Made by a program: the position numbers and the translations under genes. The notes beneath the pieces were generated by a model. It searched no databases. It worked only from the letters and a program-made list of their open reading frames with translations, and was not told where the DNA came from. This document shows positions 26,412-36,085 of a DNA stretch of 64,000 nt, one piece after another; within the stretch, counting starts at the first letter, position 1, and the number at the start of each line of letters is the position of its first letter. Origin of the DNA: CAVSWT01 sp963746735 (GTDB lineage Bacteria > Bacteroidota > Ignavibacteria > Ignavibacteriales > Ignavibacteriaceae); assembly GCA_963746735.1 (NCBI GenBank), contig CAVVCO010000024.1, positions 65,141 to 129,140 of the forward strand. Reading direction: 5' to 3'.

Positions 26412-28199
26412 TTATTTAAGTAAGTCTATTTTTATTTCGCTAACATTTTCTCCCGAATGCAGTCTTACAAAATAAATTCCGCTTGCAAGGTTGTCCCCTT
26501 TTAAAATATATTCATGCTCACCTTCGCTGAAAGATTGATTAAGAAGAGTACTGATTCTTTCTCCTAATATATTAAATAATGAAAGCTCAACATTGGATGC
26601 CTTTTCAAGATTAAACCTAATAGTAGTATTCGGGTTAAATGGGTTGGGATAGTTCTGAAATAATTTAAATGCCTTAGGTATATCTTTATTACCTAAATTC
26701 CCTGTAGGAATTTGCAAATAATTCATGGCTTTTATTACATCAATAATTCCCCAGCCGTAAAGATTATCAGGCGAAGTGCTATTCGATGCAGTTGCCCTTA
26801 GTGCATCTCTAATTTGAATTGGAGTTAAACTTGGATTTGCAGAAAGAATGACAGCGCAGGCCCCTGCAACAAGAGGAGTAGCGAATGATGTTCCGGAATA
26901 ATATGATATATAATCGCTTGTATTTCCAGGTGTAGCATTTGGGATATAATTGTTAACCCCGTCTGCCATTACATCAGGTTTAGTTCTACCATCTGCGGTT
27001 GGGCCAAAACTGCTGAAACCAGCTCTTATACCTTTTATATTAACTGCACCAACAGTTATTACACTATCACCATCTGCCGGAGCCACTAAAGTATTTTGAT
27101 CTTTGGCGTGATATATCGCTTCATTTCCTGCAGCAGTAACAACTACAATTCCTTTCTTAACCGCAAGATCAGCACCAATTGTAATTATCGTAGTATTTCC
27201 ATCCATCTGCTCTGAACTATAATAAATATCACCATCTTTAGGCATATCATATCTATAACCAAGAGAAGTTGATGTTACATCAACTCCAATACTGTCTGCC
27301 CATTCTACAGCAGCAATCCAATTATCTTCTTCAATTGTTGATTCACTAGCAGTGTTTTCTGTTTTAGCTAAAATATATTTTGAATCATAAGCAGGCCCAA
27401 TCAATTGTCCTTCTTTATAACCACCAATTAGAGCAAGAGTATAAGTCCCGTGCGAACCTTCACCTGAATCTGCCTGGTCTGCAATAACACTGTCATGATT
27501 AACAAAATCATACATCGCAATTATCTGGTGATTGTTTCTCATTCTATCAAAAACTTCATGAGAGAGATTACTAACCCCGGCATCTAAAACGCAAATTGTT
27601 ACTCCCTGCCCTGTATAGCCCAATTCATGAGCAGCTATTACATCTATTTGATTTAGTTCATCATAAGAATTGCCATAATTAAGTGAACTTGGGGAAGATG
27701 ATTTATTTGGTTTATAAATATTCTGATCAATTTCATTTGGAGTTTTTTCAAGTGTGGAACCCTTTTTTATATATTTTTTAACGTCGTCAATCTTTCTTAC
27801 GAACTTGAGTTCCGATATTTTGTTGATCATTTCTTGTGTTGCATAACCGCTTATACTGTTAAACCATTTTGATTTTTGCTTTACTTTAAAACCCAAATTC
27901 TCAACTTCTTTAATGTAATTTTGATTTACAGGTAAATCTGTAAAATCAATTAACTCAGATTTAGGTAAAACTTTTGCTCTTCTTTCTAAAGATTTTTCGC
28001 TTACTACTTTTTCAGGAGATTTATAAAGTTTCTGTAATGAATTGCCTTTATCTGTGAATGTAACCCAAATTAAATATTGAGATGAATTCTTATCATTCAA
28101 AATTTGACTTCTTAAAGTACCGGTTAACTTTTGACTAGGACTTTGAGCAAATAGCATTGATGGTCCAATCAATAATACCAGTATCAAAATTATCTTCAT
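26412..28199 (-). CDS. Secreted S8 subtilisin-like serine protease with type IX sorting domain
   Basis: This protease of about 595 residues has a signal peptide (cleavage near MLFAQ), an inhibitor-I9-like propeptide (about 30-145) and an S8 catalytic domain. The triad is the Asp of CVLDAG (about 206), the His of GSHGT (about 250) and the Ser of SGTSFATP (about 438); the oxyanion Asn is in AAGNE. The C-terminal 85 residues form a type A sorting domain (NYPNPFNPNTTI ... GIYFVRL), so export by the type IX system and anchoring or release at the surface are expected. The ATG at 28199 is preferred over an in-frame TTG 12 nt upstream. Confidence 0.93.
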   Translation of the reverse strand: MKIILILVLLIGPSMLFAQSPSQKLTGTLRSQILNDKNSSQYLIWVTFTDKGNSLQKLYKSPEKVVSEKSLERRAKVLPKSELIDFTDLPVNQNYIKEVENLGFKVKQKSKWFNSISGYATQEMINKISELKFVRKIDDVKKYIKKGSTLEKTPNEIDQNIYKPNKSSSPSSLNYGNSYDELNQIDVIAAHELGYTGQGVTICVLDAGVSNLSHEVFDRMRNNHQIIAMYDFVNHDSVIADQADSGEGSHGTYTLALIGGYKEGQLIGPAYDSKYILAKTENTASESTIEEDNWIAAVEWADSIGVDVTSTSLGYRYDMPKDGDIYYSSEQMDGNTTIITIGADLAVKKGIVVVTAAGNEAIYHAKDQNTLVAPADGDSVITVGAVNIKGIRAGFSSFGPTADGRTKPDVMADGVNNYIPNATPGNTSDYISYYSGTSFATPLVAGACAVILSANPSLTPIQIRDALRATASNSTSPDNLYGWGIIDVIKAMNYLQIPTGNLGNKDIPKAFKLFQNYPNPFNPNTTIRFNLEKASNVELSLFNILGERISTLLNQSFSEGEHEYILKGDNLASGIYFVRLHSGENVSEIKIDLLK

Positions 28200-28222
28200 T
28201 TTTATATCCAAGAATTTTAAAA

Positions 28223-30265
28223 TTATTTTACCCTATTGCCGCTTTTAATAGATTCGTTAACAGACAAAACTTGAAGCCTGCCTTCTTCATCCTCAACTGC
28301 TAGAATCATACCTTGTGATTCTTGTCCCATTAATTTAGCAGGTTTTAAATTTGCAACAACTACTATTTTTTTCCCCTTTAGTTCTTCAGGTTTATAACTC
28401 TTTGAAATACCTGCAATTATTTGTTTTTGTTCCTCTCCAATCTTTACCTGTAACTTTAAAAGTTTTTCACTTTTCTCAACTTTTTCTGCATCTAAAACCT
28501 CAGCGACTTTTAGCTGAACTTTCATAAAATCATCATAACTGATTAGATTATTTTCTTCTGGATTTTGAATTGTTTCTTCTTTACCTAACTGGTTAATTTG
28601 TTTTTCAATCATTTCATCCTCAATTTTCTCAAATAATATTTCTGCTTTACCCAACTGATGCCCGCCTTTCAAATTTTCTTTACCGCAATCATCCCATTTG
28701 ATAGGTTTAGAATTTAACATTTTGAATAATTTCTCAGAAGAAAAAGGAATAACAGGGTAAAATAATTCAGCTAAAGTATTAATTGTCTGCAGACAAATAT
28801 TTAAAGTAGTCGCGCTTCTTTCTTTATCAGATTTAATTGTTTTCCACGGTTCTGAATCATTAAAGTATTTATTTCCAGCGCGTGCGAGATTCATAATTTC
28901 AAGCACACCTTCTTTAATTTTATATCCTTCAAAAAGTTTTGATATTTTTTGCGGATATTCTGAAATAAGATTAAGCATGTCAGCATCAATCTTATCTATT
29001 GAACCTCTTTTAGGAACTTTCCCTTCAAAGTTTTTATGAACAAAAGTAAAAGTTCTATTAATAAAATTTCCAAAAATATCTGCTAGTTCACTGTTATTCC
29101 TTGATTGAAATTCTTTCCAGGTAAAATCCGTATCTCGAAGCTCGGGCAAATTTGCAGCAAGCATGTATCTTAAAGAATCAGCTTGAAAGATTTTTAGAAA
29201 GTCAATTACATCTATTCCCCAGTTTCTGCTTTTGGAAAATTTCTTGCCTTCAAAATTCAAGAACTCGTTAGCCGGAACATTCTGCGGAAGAATATATTTT
29301 TCTTTTTCGCCGTCATTCCAGCCCATCAAAATTGCCGGGAAAATTATACAATGAAATACAATATTATCCTTGCCGATAAAAGCGACATATTTTGTATTAT
29401 CCCCTTGCCAATATTCTTTCCAAAGATTTTCATTTCCCTTTTGTTTGGATAATTCTTTTGTAGCGGAAATGTAACCCAACACAGCTTCAAACCAAACATA
29501 AATAACTTTTCCTTTTGCAGAATCGATGGGAACAGAAATCCCCCAATCCAGATCTCTTGTAATTGCTCTATCCTGTAATCCGCTTTTAAACCATCCTTCA
29601 CAATAATGAAGAACATTATCTTTCCAGCCGTAAGTTTTATTCATGTTATCGACATATTCTTCAAGTCCTTTTTGATATTTGCCAAGAGGAAAAAACCAAT
29701 GAGAAGTTTCTTTAAGAACAGGAGTCTCTCCCGAAATTTTACTTTTGGGATTTTTTAATTCTTTTGGATCATACAATGAGCCGCAATTCTCACATTCATC
29801 ACTTCTTGCTTCTACATATCCGCAAACCGGGCAAGTTCCCTCAACGTATCGGTCAGGCAAAAACATTTTTGCTTTTTCATCATAAAACTGAAGAGATTTC
29901 TTTTCATTTAGAATTCCACGATTATAAAATTCGAGAAAAAATTCTTTTGCTGTTTCGTGATGTACAGGTAAGCTGGTTCTTGAATAAATATCAAAGCTCA
30001 TCCCGAATTTCTCAAAAGCATCTTTATTGATATTATGATAGCGGTCAATAATTACTTTTGGGTTTACTTTCTCTTTATCAGCACTAATTGTGATTGGAAC
30101 ACCATGTTCATCCGAACCGCAAACAAATATTATATCATTTCCTTTCAAACGATTATAACGAACATAAATATCCGCCGGAAGATATGCGCCGCTTAAATGT
30201 CCAAGATGAATCGGGCCGTTTGCGTATGGCAAGGCGGATGTAACTAATATTTTTTCTTTACTCAA
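28223..30265 (-). CDS. metG: Methionyl-tRNA synthetase with C-terminal tRNA-binding domain
   Basis: The 680-residue class I synthetase attaches methionine to tRNA-Met. The HIGH-type motif appears as PYANGPIHLGHLSG near residue 12. The zinc knuckle has cysteines in CPVCGYVEARSDECENCG, and the KMSKS loop is KFSKS. The anticodon-binding domain follows, and the last 110 residues are an EMAP-II/Trbp111-type tRNA-binding domain, making the two-part MetRS form. The start is a TTG (30263-30265), because the conserved N-terminus leaves no room for a later ATG. Confidence 0.95.
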   Translation of the reverse strand: MSKEKILVTSALPYANGPIHLGHLSGAYLPADIYVRYNRLKGNDIIFVCGSDEHGVPITISADKEKVNPKVIIDRYHNINKDAFEKFGMSFDIYSRTSLPVHHETAKEFFLEFYNRGILNEKKSLQFYDEKAKMFLPDRYVEGTCPVCGYVEARSDECENCGSLYDPKELKNPKSKISGETPVLKETSHWFFPLGKYQKGLEEYVDNMNKTYGWKDNVLHYCEGWFKSGLQDRAITRDLDWGISVPIDSAKGKVIYVWFEAVLGYISATKELSKQKGNENLWKEYWQGDNTKYVAFIGKDNIVFHCIIFPAILMGWNDGEKEKYILPQNVPANEFLNFEGKKFSKSRNWGIDVIDFLKIFQADSLRYMLAANLPELRDTDFTWKEFQSRNNSELADIFGNFINRTFTFVHKNFEGKVPKRGSIDKIDADMLNLISEYPQKISKLFEGYKIKEGVLEIMNLARAGNKYFNDSEPWKTIKSDKERSATTLNICLQTINTLAELFYPVIPFSSEKLFKMLNSKPIKWDDCGKENLKGGHQLGKAEILFEKIEDEMIEKQINQLGKEETIQNPEENNLISYDDFMKVQLKVAEVLDAEKVEKSEKLLKLQVKIGEEQKQIIAGISKSYKPEELKGKKIVVVANLKPAKLMGQESQGMILAVEDEEGRLQVLSVNESIKSGNRVK

Positions 30266-30470
30266 TTTAAAATCCAGATAAGTTTAATTTTAGTTTCAAA
30301 TATACAGAAAATTTGCTTTGAAGTAGAAATCAATAAGCCGGTCAATAAAATAGACACATTTGTTCATAATATAAGTCGTAATGTTAAAAACATATAAGAA
30401 TAAATAAAAAATTCAAATTCTATTTCTGGCTTCCATTTTGGGATAGCAATATTATAAAGTGGAGGCAGTT

Positions 30471-31547
30471 ATGAAACCAAATCTAAATACAAAGTTATTT
30501 TTCAGCATCTTTTCAATTTTATTTTTTATAGTAAACTTTTCAATATTCCCCCAGCAAAGGCAAGGAAAAACAGAAGTAAAAAATGAAAGCAGACAGCCAG
30601 CAGCAAATAATTCTACTCCAGCAATTAAACAAGAAAGGCCGGTTAGTAATCAACCGTCTACACCACCGCAAAGAGCACTGGAACCGCCAAAAGTTCAAAG
30701 GCCGGTTGTAAATAATCCTGCCCCGAGAGTCGAACAACAAAAACAAATAATTAATGAACCCCCACCACAGCCGCGGAAGATTGTTGAATCTCCGCAAGTG
30801 CAAAGGCAAGTTGTAAATAACCCGGCTCCTCAATATGAACAAAGAACTCAAGTTATTGATGAACCTCCTCAAAGAATTTATGAACCTCAAAATATTGAAA
30901 GGCCAACTAAAACTAACATAGATCCTCCAATTGTACAAAGGGAACGAAAGATAGACGAACCAACTTTAAGAAGACCGGTATTAAAGCCGCCGATTAGAGC
31001 AGAGAGAAATCCAAGGCCACCAAAAATACATCACAATCCCTCATACTATGATGATCAAATTGAGGTTTGTTATACTGTACCGATTTATATTCCAGACTTT
31101 CCAACCATTTATTGCCCGGGACTGGAAATAATTGTCGATAATCCAATAGTTGATCCAATAGACATTCCGGAAGATTTACCATTATCTGTAAAAAGCCTTA
31201 CCCTTAAAGAACAAGCTATACAAGATTATTATGATGAATATTACTTTGATGCCATAATTGATTTGAATGCTGCAATTCAAAATGATCCGCTCGATTTAGA
31301 ACTTTTCTTTTGGAGAGGAATGACATGGTATAAACTAGAAAATTATGACAGCAGCGTTGTTGATTTTTCAAGATACTTAAAGCTTTATGATGATGATGCA
31401 GAAGCATATTATTATAGGGGGCTGTCAAATTTAATCCTTGTTAATAAATTAGAAGCATACCATGATTTTTTAAAAGCTAATGAGCTTGGATATAAAAAAG
31501 CCGAGGATATTCTTGAGAAAGATTTTAAGGACTATCATATTTTATAG
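30471..31547 (+). CDS. Secreted proline-rich repeat protein with TPR-like C-terminus
   Basis: The 358-residue protein has a signal peptide (hydrophobic LFFSIFSILFFIVNFSIF) and a Pro/Gln/Asn-rich region (about 25-175). That region is made of degenerate repeats of 35-40 residues that share VQRxVVNNPAPxxEQ and IxEPPP. The C-terminal 120 residues look like two to three TPR helices (DYYDEYYFDAIIDLNAAI). The proline-rich stretch may span or bind peptidoglycan, and the TPR part may bind a partner; both are inference. GGAGG sits right before the ATG at 30471, which excludes the upstream GTG. The gene runs opposite to metG. Confidence 0.65.
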   Translation: MKPNLNTKLFFSIFSILFFIVNFSIFPQQRQGKTEVKNESRQPAANNSTPAIKQERPVSNQPSTPPQRALEPPKVQRPVVNNPAPRVEQQKQIINEPPPQPRKIVESPQVQRQVVNNPAPQYEQRTQVIDEPPQRIYEPQNIERPTKTNIDPPIVQRERKIDEPTLRRPVLKPPIRAERNPRPPKIHHNPSYYDDQIEVCYTVPIYIPDFPTIYCPGLEIIVDNPIVDPIDIPEDLPLSVKSLTLKEQAIQDYYDEYYFDAIIDLNAAIQNDPLDLELFFWRGMTWYKLENYDSSVVDFSRYLKLYDDDAEAYYYRGLSNLILVNKLEAYHDFLKANELGYKKAEDILEKDFKDYHIL

Positions 31548-31675
31548 TTCTTTGACATTAAAATTATACCGCTTACCGATGAAATTCGGTTGTTCACCGA
31601 TTTTTGCTTCCTATATTGTTTGGTAATGTTTATGTTTTTACCATTAAAGAATATAATCTTCTTACGGAGACAAAA

Positions 31676-32044
31676 ATGGACGAAAATAATAACTCAACAA
31701 GTACAAGATTTGGACTGGGAGCGATATTAATTTTAGTTGGCGGTTTATACTTATTAAAATCATTTGGAGTCTATCTTCCATTTTCAATTTTCTCATGGTA
31801 TTTCTTCATGTTTGCCGCCGGCATATTAATTTTAGTTAATTCGCAGAAAAAAACTCTTGGGATTGTCCTAACAATTATTGGTGGTTTTTTCCTGCTTAGA
31901 AGAGCCTTTGATTGGTATGATTTAGATTTTGAAGCAATTGTTGCATTCGGAATTATAGCTCTTGGTATTAGTATAATTTTTAAACAACGAAAAACATCTG
32001 AATTTAAAGATGATTCACATGGTGCATTTTTAAAAGAGATGTGA
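31676..32044 (+). CDS. LiaF-like membrane protein, N-terminal transmembrane half
   Basis: The 122-residue protein has four membrane helices (about residues 10-95) followed by a charged tail ending AFLKEM. It matches the LiaF N-terminal transmembrane domain, which usually continues into a soluble beta-helix domain. Here that domain lies in the -1 frame (next entry). The frame changes at the heptamer T TTA AAA (32029-32035). GGAGA at 31666-31670 sits 5 nt before the ATG at 31676. The downstream LytS/LytT genes suggest a cell-envelope stress sensor role. Confidence 0.75.
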   Translation: MDENNNSTSTRFGLGAILILVGGLYLLKSFGVYLPFSIFSWYFFMFAAGILILVNSQKKTLGIVLTIIGGFFLLRRAFDWYDLDFEAIVAFGIIALGISIIFKQRKTSEFKDDSHGAFLKEM

Positions 32045-32382
32045 TTGATGATATTGCAATATTTGGAGGCGGGACAAAAATTATTAACTCCGATAATTTT
32101 AGAGGCGGAAATATTACTGCTATTTTCGGGGGTTCAGAAATTGATTTAACAAACTGTAAACTAGCAGAGGGCAATAACGTAATCGATGTTTTGATAATGT
32201 TCGGCGGAACTGAATTGAGGGTTCCAAATAATTGGAATATAATTTTAAGTGTTACACCAATTTTCGGGGGCTTCTCAAATAAAATAAGAAGAGATCCCAA
32301 TATTCCGGTTGATCATTCAAAAACGTTAATTATAAAGGGACTCACTATGTTTGGCGGCGGAGAAATTAAATCAAGATTTTGA
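32035..32382 (+). CDS. LiaF-like C-terminal beta-helix domain, in the -1 frame of the preceding gene
   Basis: About 115 residues carry the repeating GG-rich pattern of LiaF C-terminal domains (DDIAIFGGGTKII, ITAIFGGSEIDL, VLIMFGGTELRV, LSVTPIFGG). The frame becomes open at 32014; with a -1 shift at TTTAAAA the product reads AFLK-RDVIDDIAIFGGG, which matches the family continuity. Alternatives are a GTG start at 32041, overlapping the previous stop and lacking a good ribosome site, or one base missing from the assembly. The sequence cannot decide. The sensor kinase starts 22 nt after its stop. Confidence 0.7.
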   Translation, partial: RDVIDDIAIFGGGTKIINSDNFRGGNITAIFGGSEIDLTNCKLAEGNNVIDVLIMFGGTELRVPNNWNIILSVTPIFGGFSNKIRRDPNIPVDHSKTLIIKGLTMFGGGEIKSRF

Positions 32383-32403
32383 ATCCCATAAAAACAAACT
32401 GAA

Positions 32404-33465
32404 ATGGTTTCAAATCCAATATTTCAAAAGTTAAAATACTTTTTATTTTACATTGTCTTTTGGCTGGTAAATTCTGCAATATATTTTTTGCTGATATCTA
32501 TCGGATTAAATATTAGTTACGGAATTGCATTGGTTGACAGTATTGTTTCAAATTTTCTTTTAGCTGCTTTGGGATTAAGCTATTGGTATCCAGCCAGTTT
32601 CATTCCTTTTGAGAAGACAAACATTTCTAAAATTCTTGTTACATATGTTGTAGGTGGAATTCTATCATCAACATTATGGCTGTTTGTAGTTTATAATATT
32701 ATGGTTAAAGGATTAAATGCGCCAAATGATTATATTTTTTTCTTTAACGAAAGTATACCCTGGCGTTTTTTAATCGGGTTTCTTTTTTATTATTTGATTA
32801 CAACATTTTATTACGTCATTATTTACTATTCAAGATTTAATGAAAGAATTGTCCAGGAATCGGCATTAAGAAATTTAGTAACAGAGGCAGAACTAAAATC
32901 ATTAAAATTTCAAATCAATCCTCACTTTATTTTTAACAGCTTAAATTCAATGAGCGCTTTAACTACAATCGATCCAGATAAAGCCAGGGAAATGATTTTA
33001 AAGTTAGCAGACTTTTTGCGATATACTTTAGCAAATAATGAAAAACAAGAAAATAAATTGATTGATGAATTAAAAAACATTAAAAGATATTTAGATATTG
33101 AAAAAATCAGGTTTGAAGATAAGTTTGAATATATTGAAGAAGTTCAAGCTGACTGTGCTGATATAACAGTTCCAAATATGATTCTGCAGCCGATTTTTGA
33201 AAATGCAATTAAGCATGCAGTTTATGAAACTTTAGATAAAGTTACATTAAAGCTGGTTTGCAAAAAAGATGAAAATTTTTTACGTCTTAGTGTGGAAAAT
33301 AATTATGAAGAAGAATCCAATAATAAAAAGGGAGCTGGTATTGGATTAAAGAACATTCAAAGTAGACTTGAATTAATTTACAACCAGCCAAATCTTCTAA
33401 AAATAACTAAAGAAAACAATTTCTTTAAAGTTGAATTATACATTCCTATTGAAAATCAAAAATAA
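32404..33465 (+). CDS. LytS/YehU-type sensor histidine kinase
   Basis: The 353-residue protein has four predicted membrane helices (about 8-145) and then the compact His_kinase module. The phospho-acceptor box is FQINPHFIFNSLNSMSAL, the N-box is MILQPIFENAIKHAVYE and the G-box is GAGIGLKNIQSRLELIY. It should phosphorylate the LytTR regulator at 35280-36029, separated from it by a secreted FG-GAP gene. Together with the LiaF-like genes upstream it forms an envelope-sensing unit. Confidence 0.92.
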   Translation: MVSNPIFQKLKYFLFYIVFWLVNSAIYFLLISIGLNISYGIALVDSIVSNFLLAALGLSYWYPASFIPFEKTNISKILVTYVVGGILSSTLWLFVVYNIMVKGLNAPNDYIFFFNESIPWRFLIGFLFYYLITTFYYVIIYYSRFNERIVQESALRNLVTEAELKSLKFQINPHFIFNSLNSMSALTTIDPDKAREMILKLADFLRYTLANNEKQENKLIDELKNIKRYLDIEKIRFEDKFEYIEEVQADCADITVPNMILQPIFENAIKHAVYETLDKVTLKLVCKKDENFLRLSVENNYEEESNNKKGAGIGLKNIQSRLELIYNQPNLLKITKENNFFKVELYIPIENQK

Positions 33466-33534
33466 GTTTCTATAATTTGTTTATCTCTATAATTTCTGTA
33501 ATTTAAAACACCACAAATCAAAAAAGGAGAAAGC

Positions 33535-35193
33535 ATGAAAAAAATGTTCTACCTAATTTTTAGTTTATTATTAATATCCAATTTGTATTCGCAAAACAAT
33601 TGGAATTTTGCTTGGAAATTGGATCAGCTGCCCAACCAAAACCCGCAAGTATCATCTGAAATGGCAATAGTAAAAGCTGGATTTGATACTGATCAGGATG
33701 GCTGGGGTGAATTTCTGTGTGCTTATACGGATATGGCTGAAAATTATATTTTAATGTATGAAGCAAATGCAGATAATTCTTATGATTTGGTTTGGTCCTG
33801 GAAATATCCTGTCGATGCAAATTCATTTGCCGGTATTGCTGTTGGTGATATTGACAATAATGGTGTCGTTGATATTGTAACAACGATGCCTACAATTGCG
33901 GCAGATCCTAGTCCGCCGCGTTTATGGGTTTTCCAATGGAATGGAGTACAAGGAGAAAATAAATATGGAGATTATACTTCGGGTGAAGCTGAACCAAATA
34001 ACGCATGGGACTTTAACATTCCTGCCGGCCTTGATTTCAGGCCTTATAGTTTAACAATAGAAGATATCGACCATGATGGTAAGAATGAACTTGTTGCTGG
34101 CGCAAGAACTGGAGACAGAGGCGGCGAAGTTATGGTAGCATATTTTAATGGTGATTTAGGCGGATTTGGAGCCTGGGATATTGAATATAATTTGCAAGGA
34201 TTAACCGGAGGTTCAACTTATAATGTTACAACCGGTGATTTGGATGGAGATGGTAACCAGGAAATTTATGCTTTTGTATGGAATAAATTTACTCTTTATA
34301 TAATTGAGTGTACCGGAGATAGACAATATCAAGTTGTTGATTCTTTAGTGACTATCTATGCAGATAAGAATATTGATTATGGTGCTTTGGATGCTGTTAG
34401 AGTTGCCGATGTTAATAAAGATGGAATAAATGAAATGTACATTGCGGGCACTGAAGCTGAGAATACTATATTTGAAATAACAAATATTTCTGATGTAAGT
34501 AAAATAACTGCTGCAGATGTTAAAGAATTATATCACATCCCGGTTAAGTACCTCGGCAAATTGCGTTCAATGCAGATTGCTGATCCTGATGGCGACGGTA
34601 ACCTGGATTTAATGATTGCCGGCGAACAAAATGGTCAGATATTCGACCTTGAATATAAAGGGTCAGGTGATCCTGCAGATTCTGCAAATTGGGATTTGAC
34701 GGTTGCATTTGATATGTTCCAATACAGTGGTTTCGCTCCTTTTGACTCAGCTTCAATCGATCCAAGAATGTTTTACGGTTCCCCTGCTAAGGACATGGAC
34801 AAAGACGGTAAAAACGAATATGTGTTCGTTAACTACCGAACTAGTTTTTCTAATTGGGCTGATGATGCTTATATATGGATAATTGAAAATGATCAAGTAA
34901 CATCTGTTAACGGACCATCTTCAATTCCTTCGAATTTTATTTTATCACAAAACTATCCAAACCCATTTAATCCAAGTACAAATATTAATTTTAAGTTGGA
35001 AAAGTCCGGAAGAGCTAAGGTTGTGGTTTCAGATGTGCTTGGTAGAATTGTTGAAACTCTAATTGATAAAGAATTAGCTGCCGGAGAACATCAAATTAAT
35101 TTTAATGCTGACAATTATTCTGCCGGTGTTTATTATTATACTTTGTATACAGACAACAATTCGAAAACTAAGAAAATGGTTTTATTGAAATAA
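33535..35193 (+). CDS. Secreted FG-GAP/VCBS repeat protein with type IX sorting domain
   Basis: The 552-residue protein has a signal peptide (cleavage near SNLYSQ). About seven FG-GAP beta-propeller repeats each carry a calcium-type DxDxDG loop, for example DTDQDGWGEF, GDIDNNGVVD, EDIDHDGKNE, GDLDGDGNQE, ADVNKDGINE, ADPDGDGNLD and KDMDKDGKNE. The C-terminus is a type A sorting domain (NYPNPFNPSTNINF). It is therefore surface-exposed through the type IX system, possibly in adhesion or carbohydrate binding. AAAGGAG is 6 nt before the ATG. It is flanked by the kinase and regulator genes of one two-component system. Confidence 0.85.
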   Translation: MKKMFYLIFSLLLISNLYSQNNWNFAWKLDQLPNQNPQVSSEMAIVKAGFDTDQDGWGEFLCAYTDMAENYILMYEANADNSYDLVWSWKYPVDANSFAGIAVGDIDNNGVVDIVTTMPTIAADPSPPRLWVFQWNGVQGENKYGDYTSGEAEPNNAWDFNIPAGLDFRPYSLTIEDIDHDGKNELVAGARTGDRGGEVMVAYFNGDLGGFGAWDIEYNLQGLTGGSTYNVTTGDLDGDGNQEIYAFVWNKFTLYIIECTGDRQYQVVDSLVTIYADKNIDYGALDAVRVADVNKDGINEMYIAGTEAENTIFEITNISDVSKITAADVKELYHIPVKYLGKLRSMQIADPDGDGNLDLMIAGEQNGQIFDLEYKGSGDPADSANWDLTVAFDMFQYSGFAPFDSASIDPRMFYGSPAKDMDKDGKNEYVFVNYRTSFSNWADDAYIWIIENDQVTSVNGPSSIPSNFILSQNYPNPFNPSTNINFKLEKSGRAKVVVSDVLGRIVETLIDKELAAGEHQINFNADNYSAGVYYYTLYTDNNSKTKKMVLLK

Positions 35194-35220
35194 TATTTCA
35201 AGGCACAATTTAATTTTATT

Positions 35221-35250
35221 TAGCCGGTGTTTATGCCGGCTATTTTTTTT
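35221..35250 (+). terminator. Terminator after the FG-GAP gene
   Basis: A 7-bp stem (TAGCCGG / CCGGCTA) is followed by eight consecutive T residues, a strong intrinsic terminator. It separates the kinase/FG-GAP genes from the response regulator. Confidence 0.85.
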
Positions 35251-35279
35251 ATTTTAAGCAATAACGTTTTTTTAGAAAT

Positions 35280-36029
35280 ATGAACAATTCTATAAAAATA
35301 TTAATTATAGATGACGAAAAACTCGCCAGGGAAATAACAAAAAGTTATTTATCCGATAAACGTGAAATTGAAATCATCGGTGAAGCTTCAAACGGTTTTG
35401 ATGCGATTAAAATAATTAATGAGCAGAAACCTGATTTAATCTTTTTAGATATCCAAATGCCGAAACTAACCGGTTTTGAAATGCTTGATTTAATTGATAA
35501 TCCGCCTGTAATAATTTTTACTACCGCCTATGACAATTATGCATTAAAGGCCTTTGAAGTAAACGCAGTAGACTATCTTTTAAAACCTTTTTCTAAAGAA
35601 AGATTTGATGAGGCTCTTCAAAAAGCATTTGTTTATCTGCGTGATAAGTTAAAACAAAATTCTATTCAGAATCTAATAAAACATAACGACGAGACAAAAA
35701 GATTTTTAGACCGATTGGTAATTAAAGACGGGACTAAAATTAATATTGTTCCGATTGATAAAATAAGATGGCTTGAGGCGCAAGATGATTATGTCATGGT
35801 GCATTCGGATGACGGCAAACTGTTAAAGCAAAAGACAATGAAATATTTTGAAAATCATCTTGACCCAAAATATTTTGTAAGGATTCACCGTTCCTATATT
35901 GTAAATATTGATTTTATAAATCATCTTGAGCTTAATGAAAAAGATACTTATAGGATTATACTAAAAAATAATAACCCGCTTCCTGTCAGCAAAACCGGGT
36001 TAACAAAATTAAAAGGTGTAATTAAATAA
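35280..36029 (+). CDS. LytTR-family response regulator
   Basis: The 249-residue protein has a receiver domain (about 5-125) with the acidic DDEK pocket, the phospho-acceptor Asp in FLDIQMPKLTG and the conserved Lys in LLKPFS. The LytTR DNA-binding domain (about 145-245) contains IRWLEAQDDYVMVH and VRIHRSYIVN. It presumably acts with the LytS-type kinase at 32404-33465. The intervening gene and terminator mean that kinase and regulator may be expressed at different levels. Confidence 0.94.
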   Translation: MNNSIKILIIDDEKLAREITKSYLSDKREIEIIGEASNGFDAIKIINEQKPDLIFLDIQMPKLTGFEMLDLIDNPPVIIFTTAYDNYALKAFEVNAVDYLLKPFSKERFDEALQKAFVYLRDKLKQNSIQNLIKHNDETKRFLDRLVIKDGTKINIVPIDKIRWLEAQDDYVMVHSDDGKLLKQKTMKYFENHLDPKYFVRIHRSYIVNIDFINHLELNEKDTYRIILKNNNPLPVSKTGLTKLKGVIK

Positions 36030-36085
36030 AAATTGAAACTCTTTTTTTTGATAGATATATTTGTTCAAATCTACTAGAGGATTAA

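Noticed and set aside
31553..31558. TTGACA before the LiaF-like gene
   Set aside because: No -10 element lies at 16-18 nt; the only nearby TATA-like box is 7 nt away.
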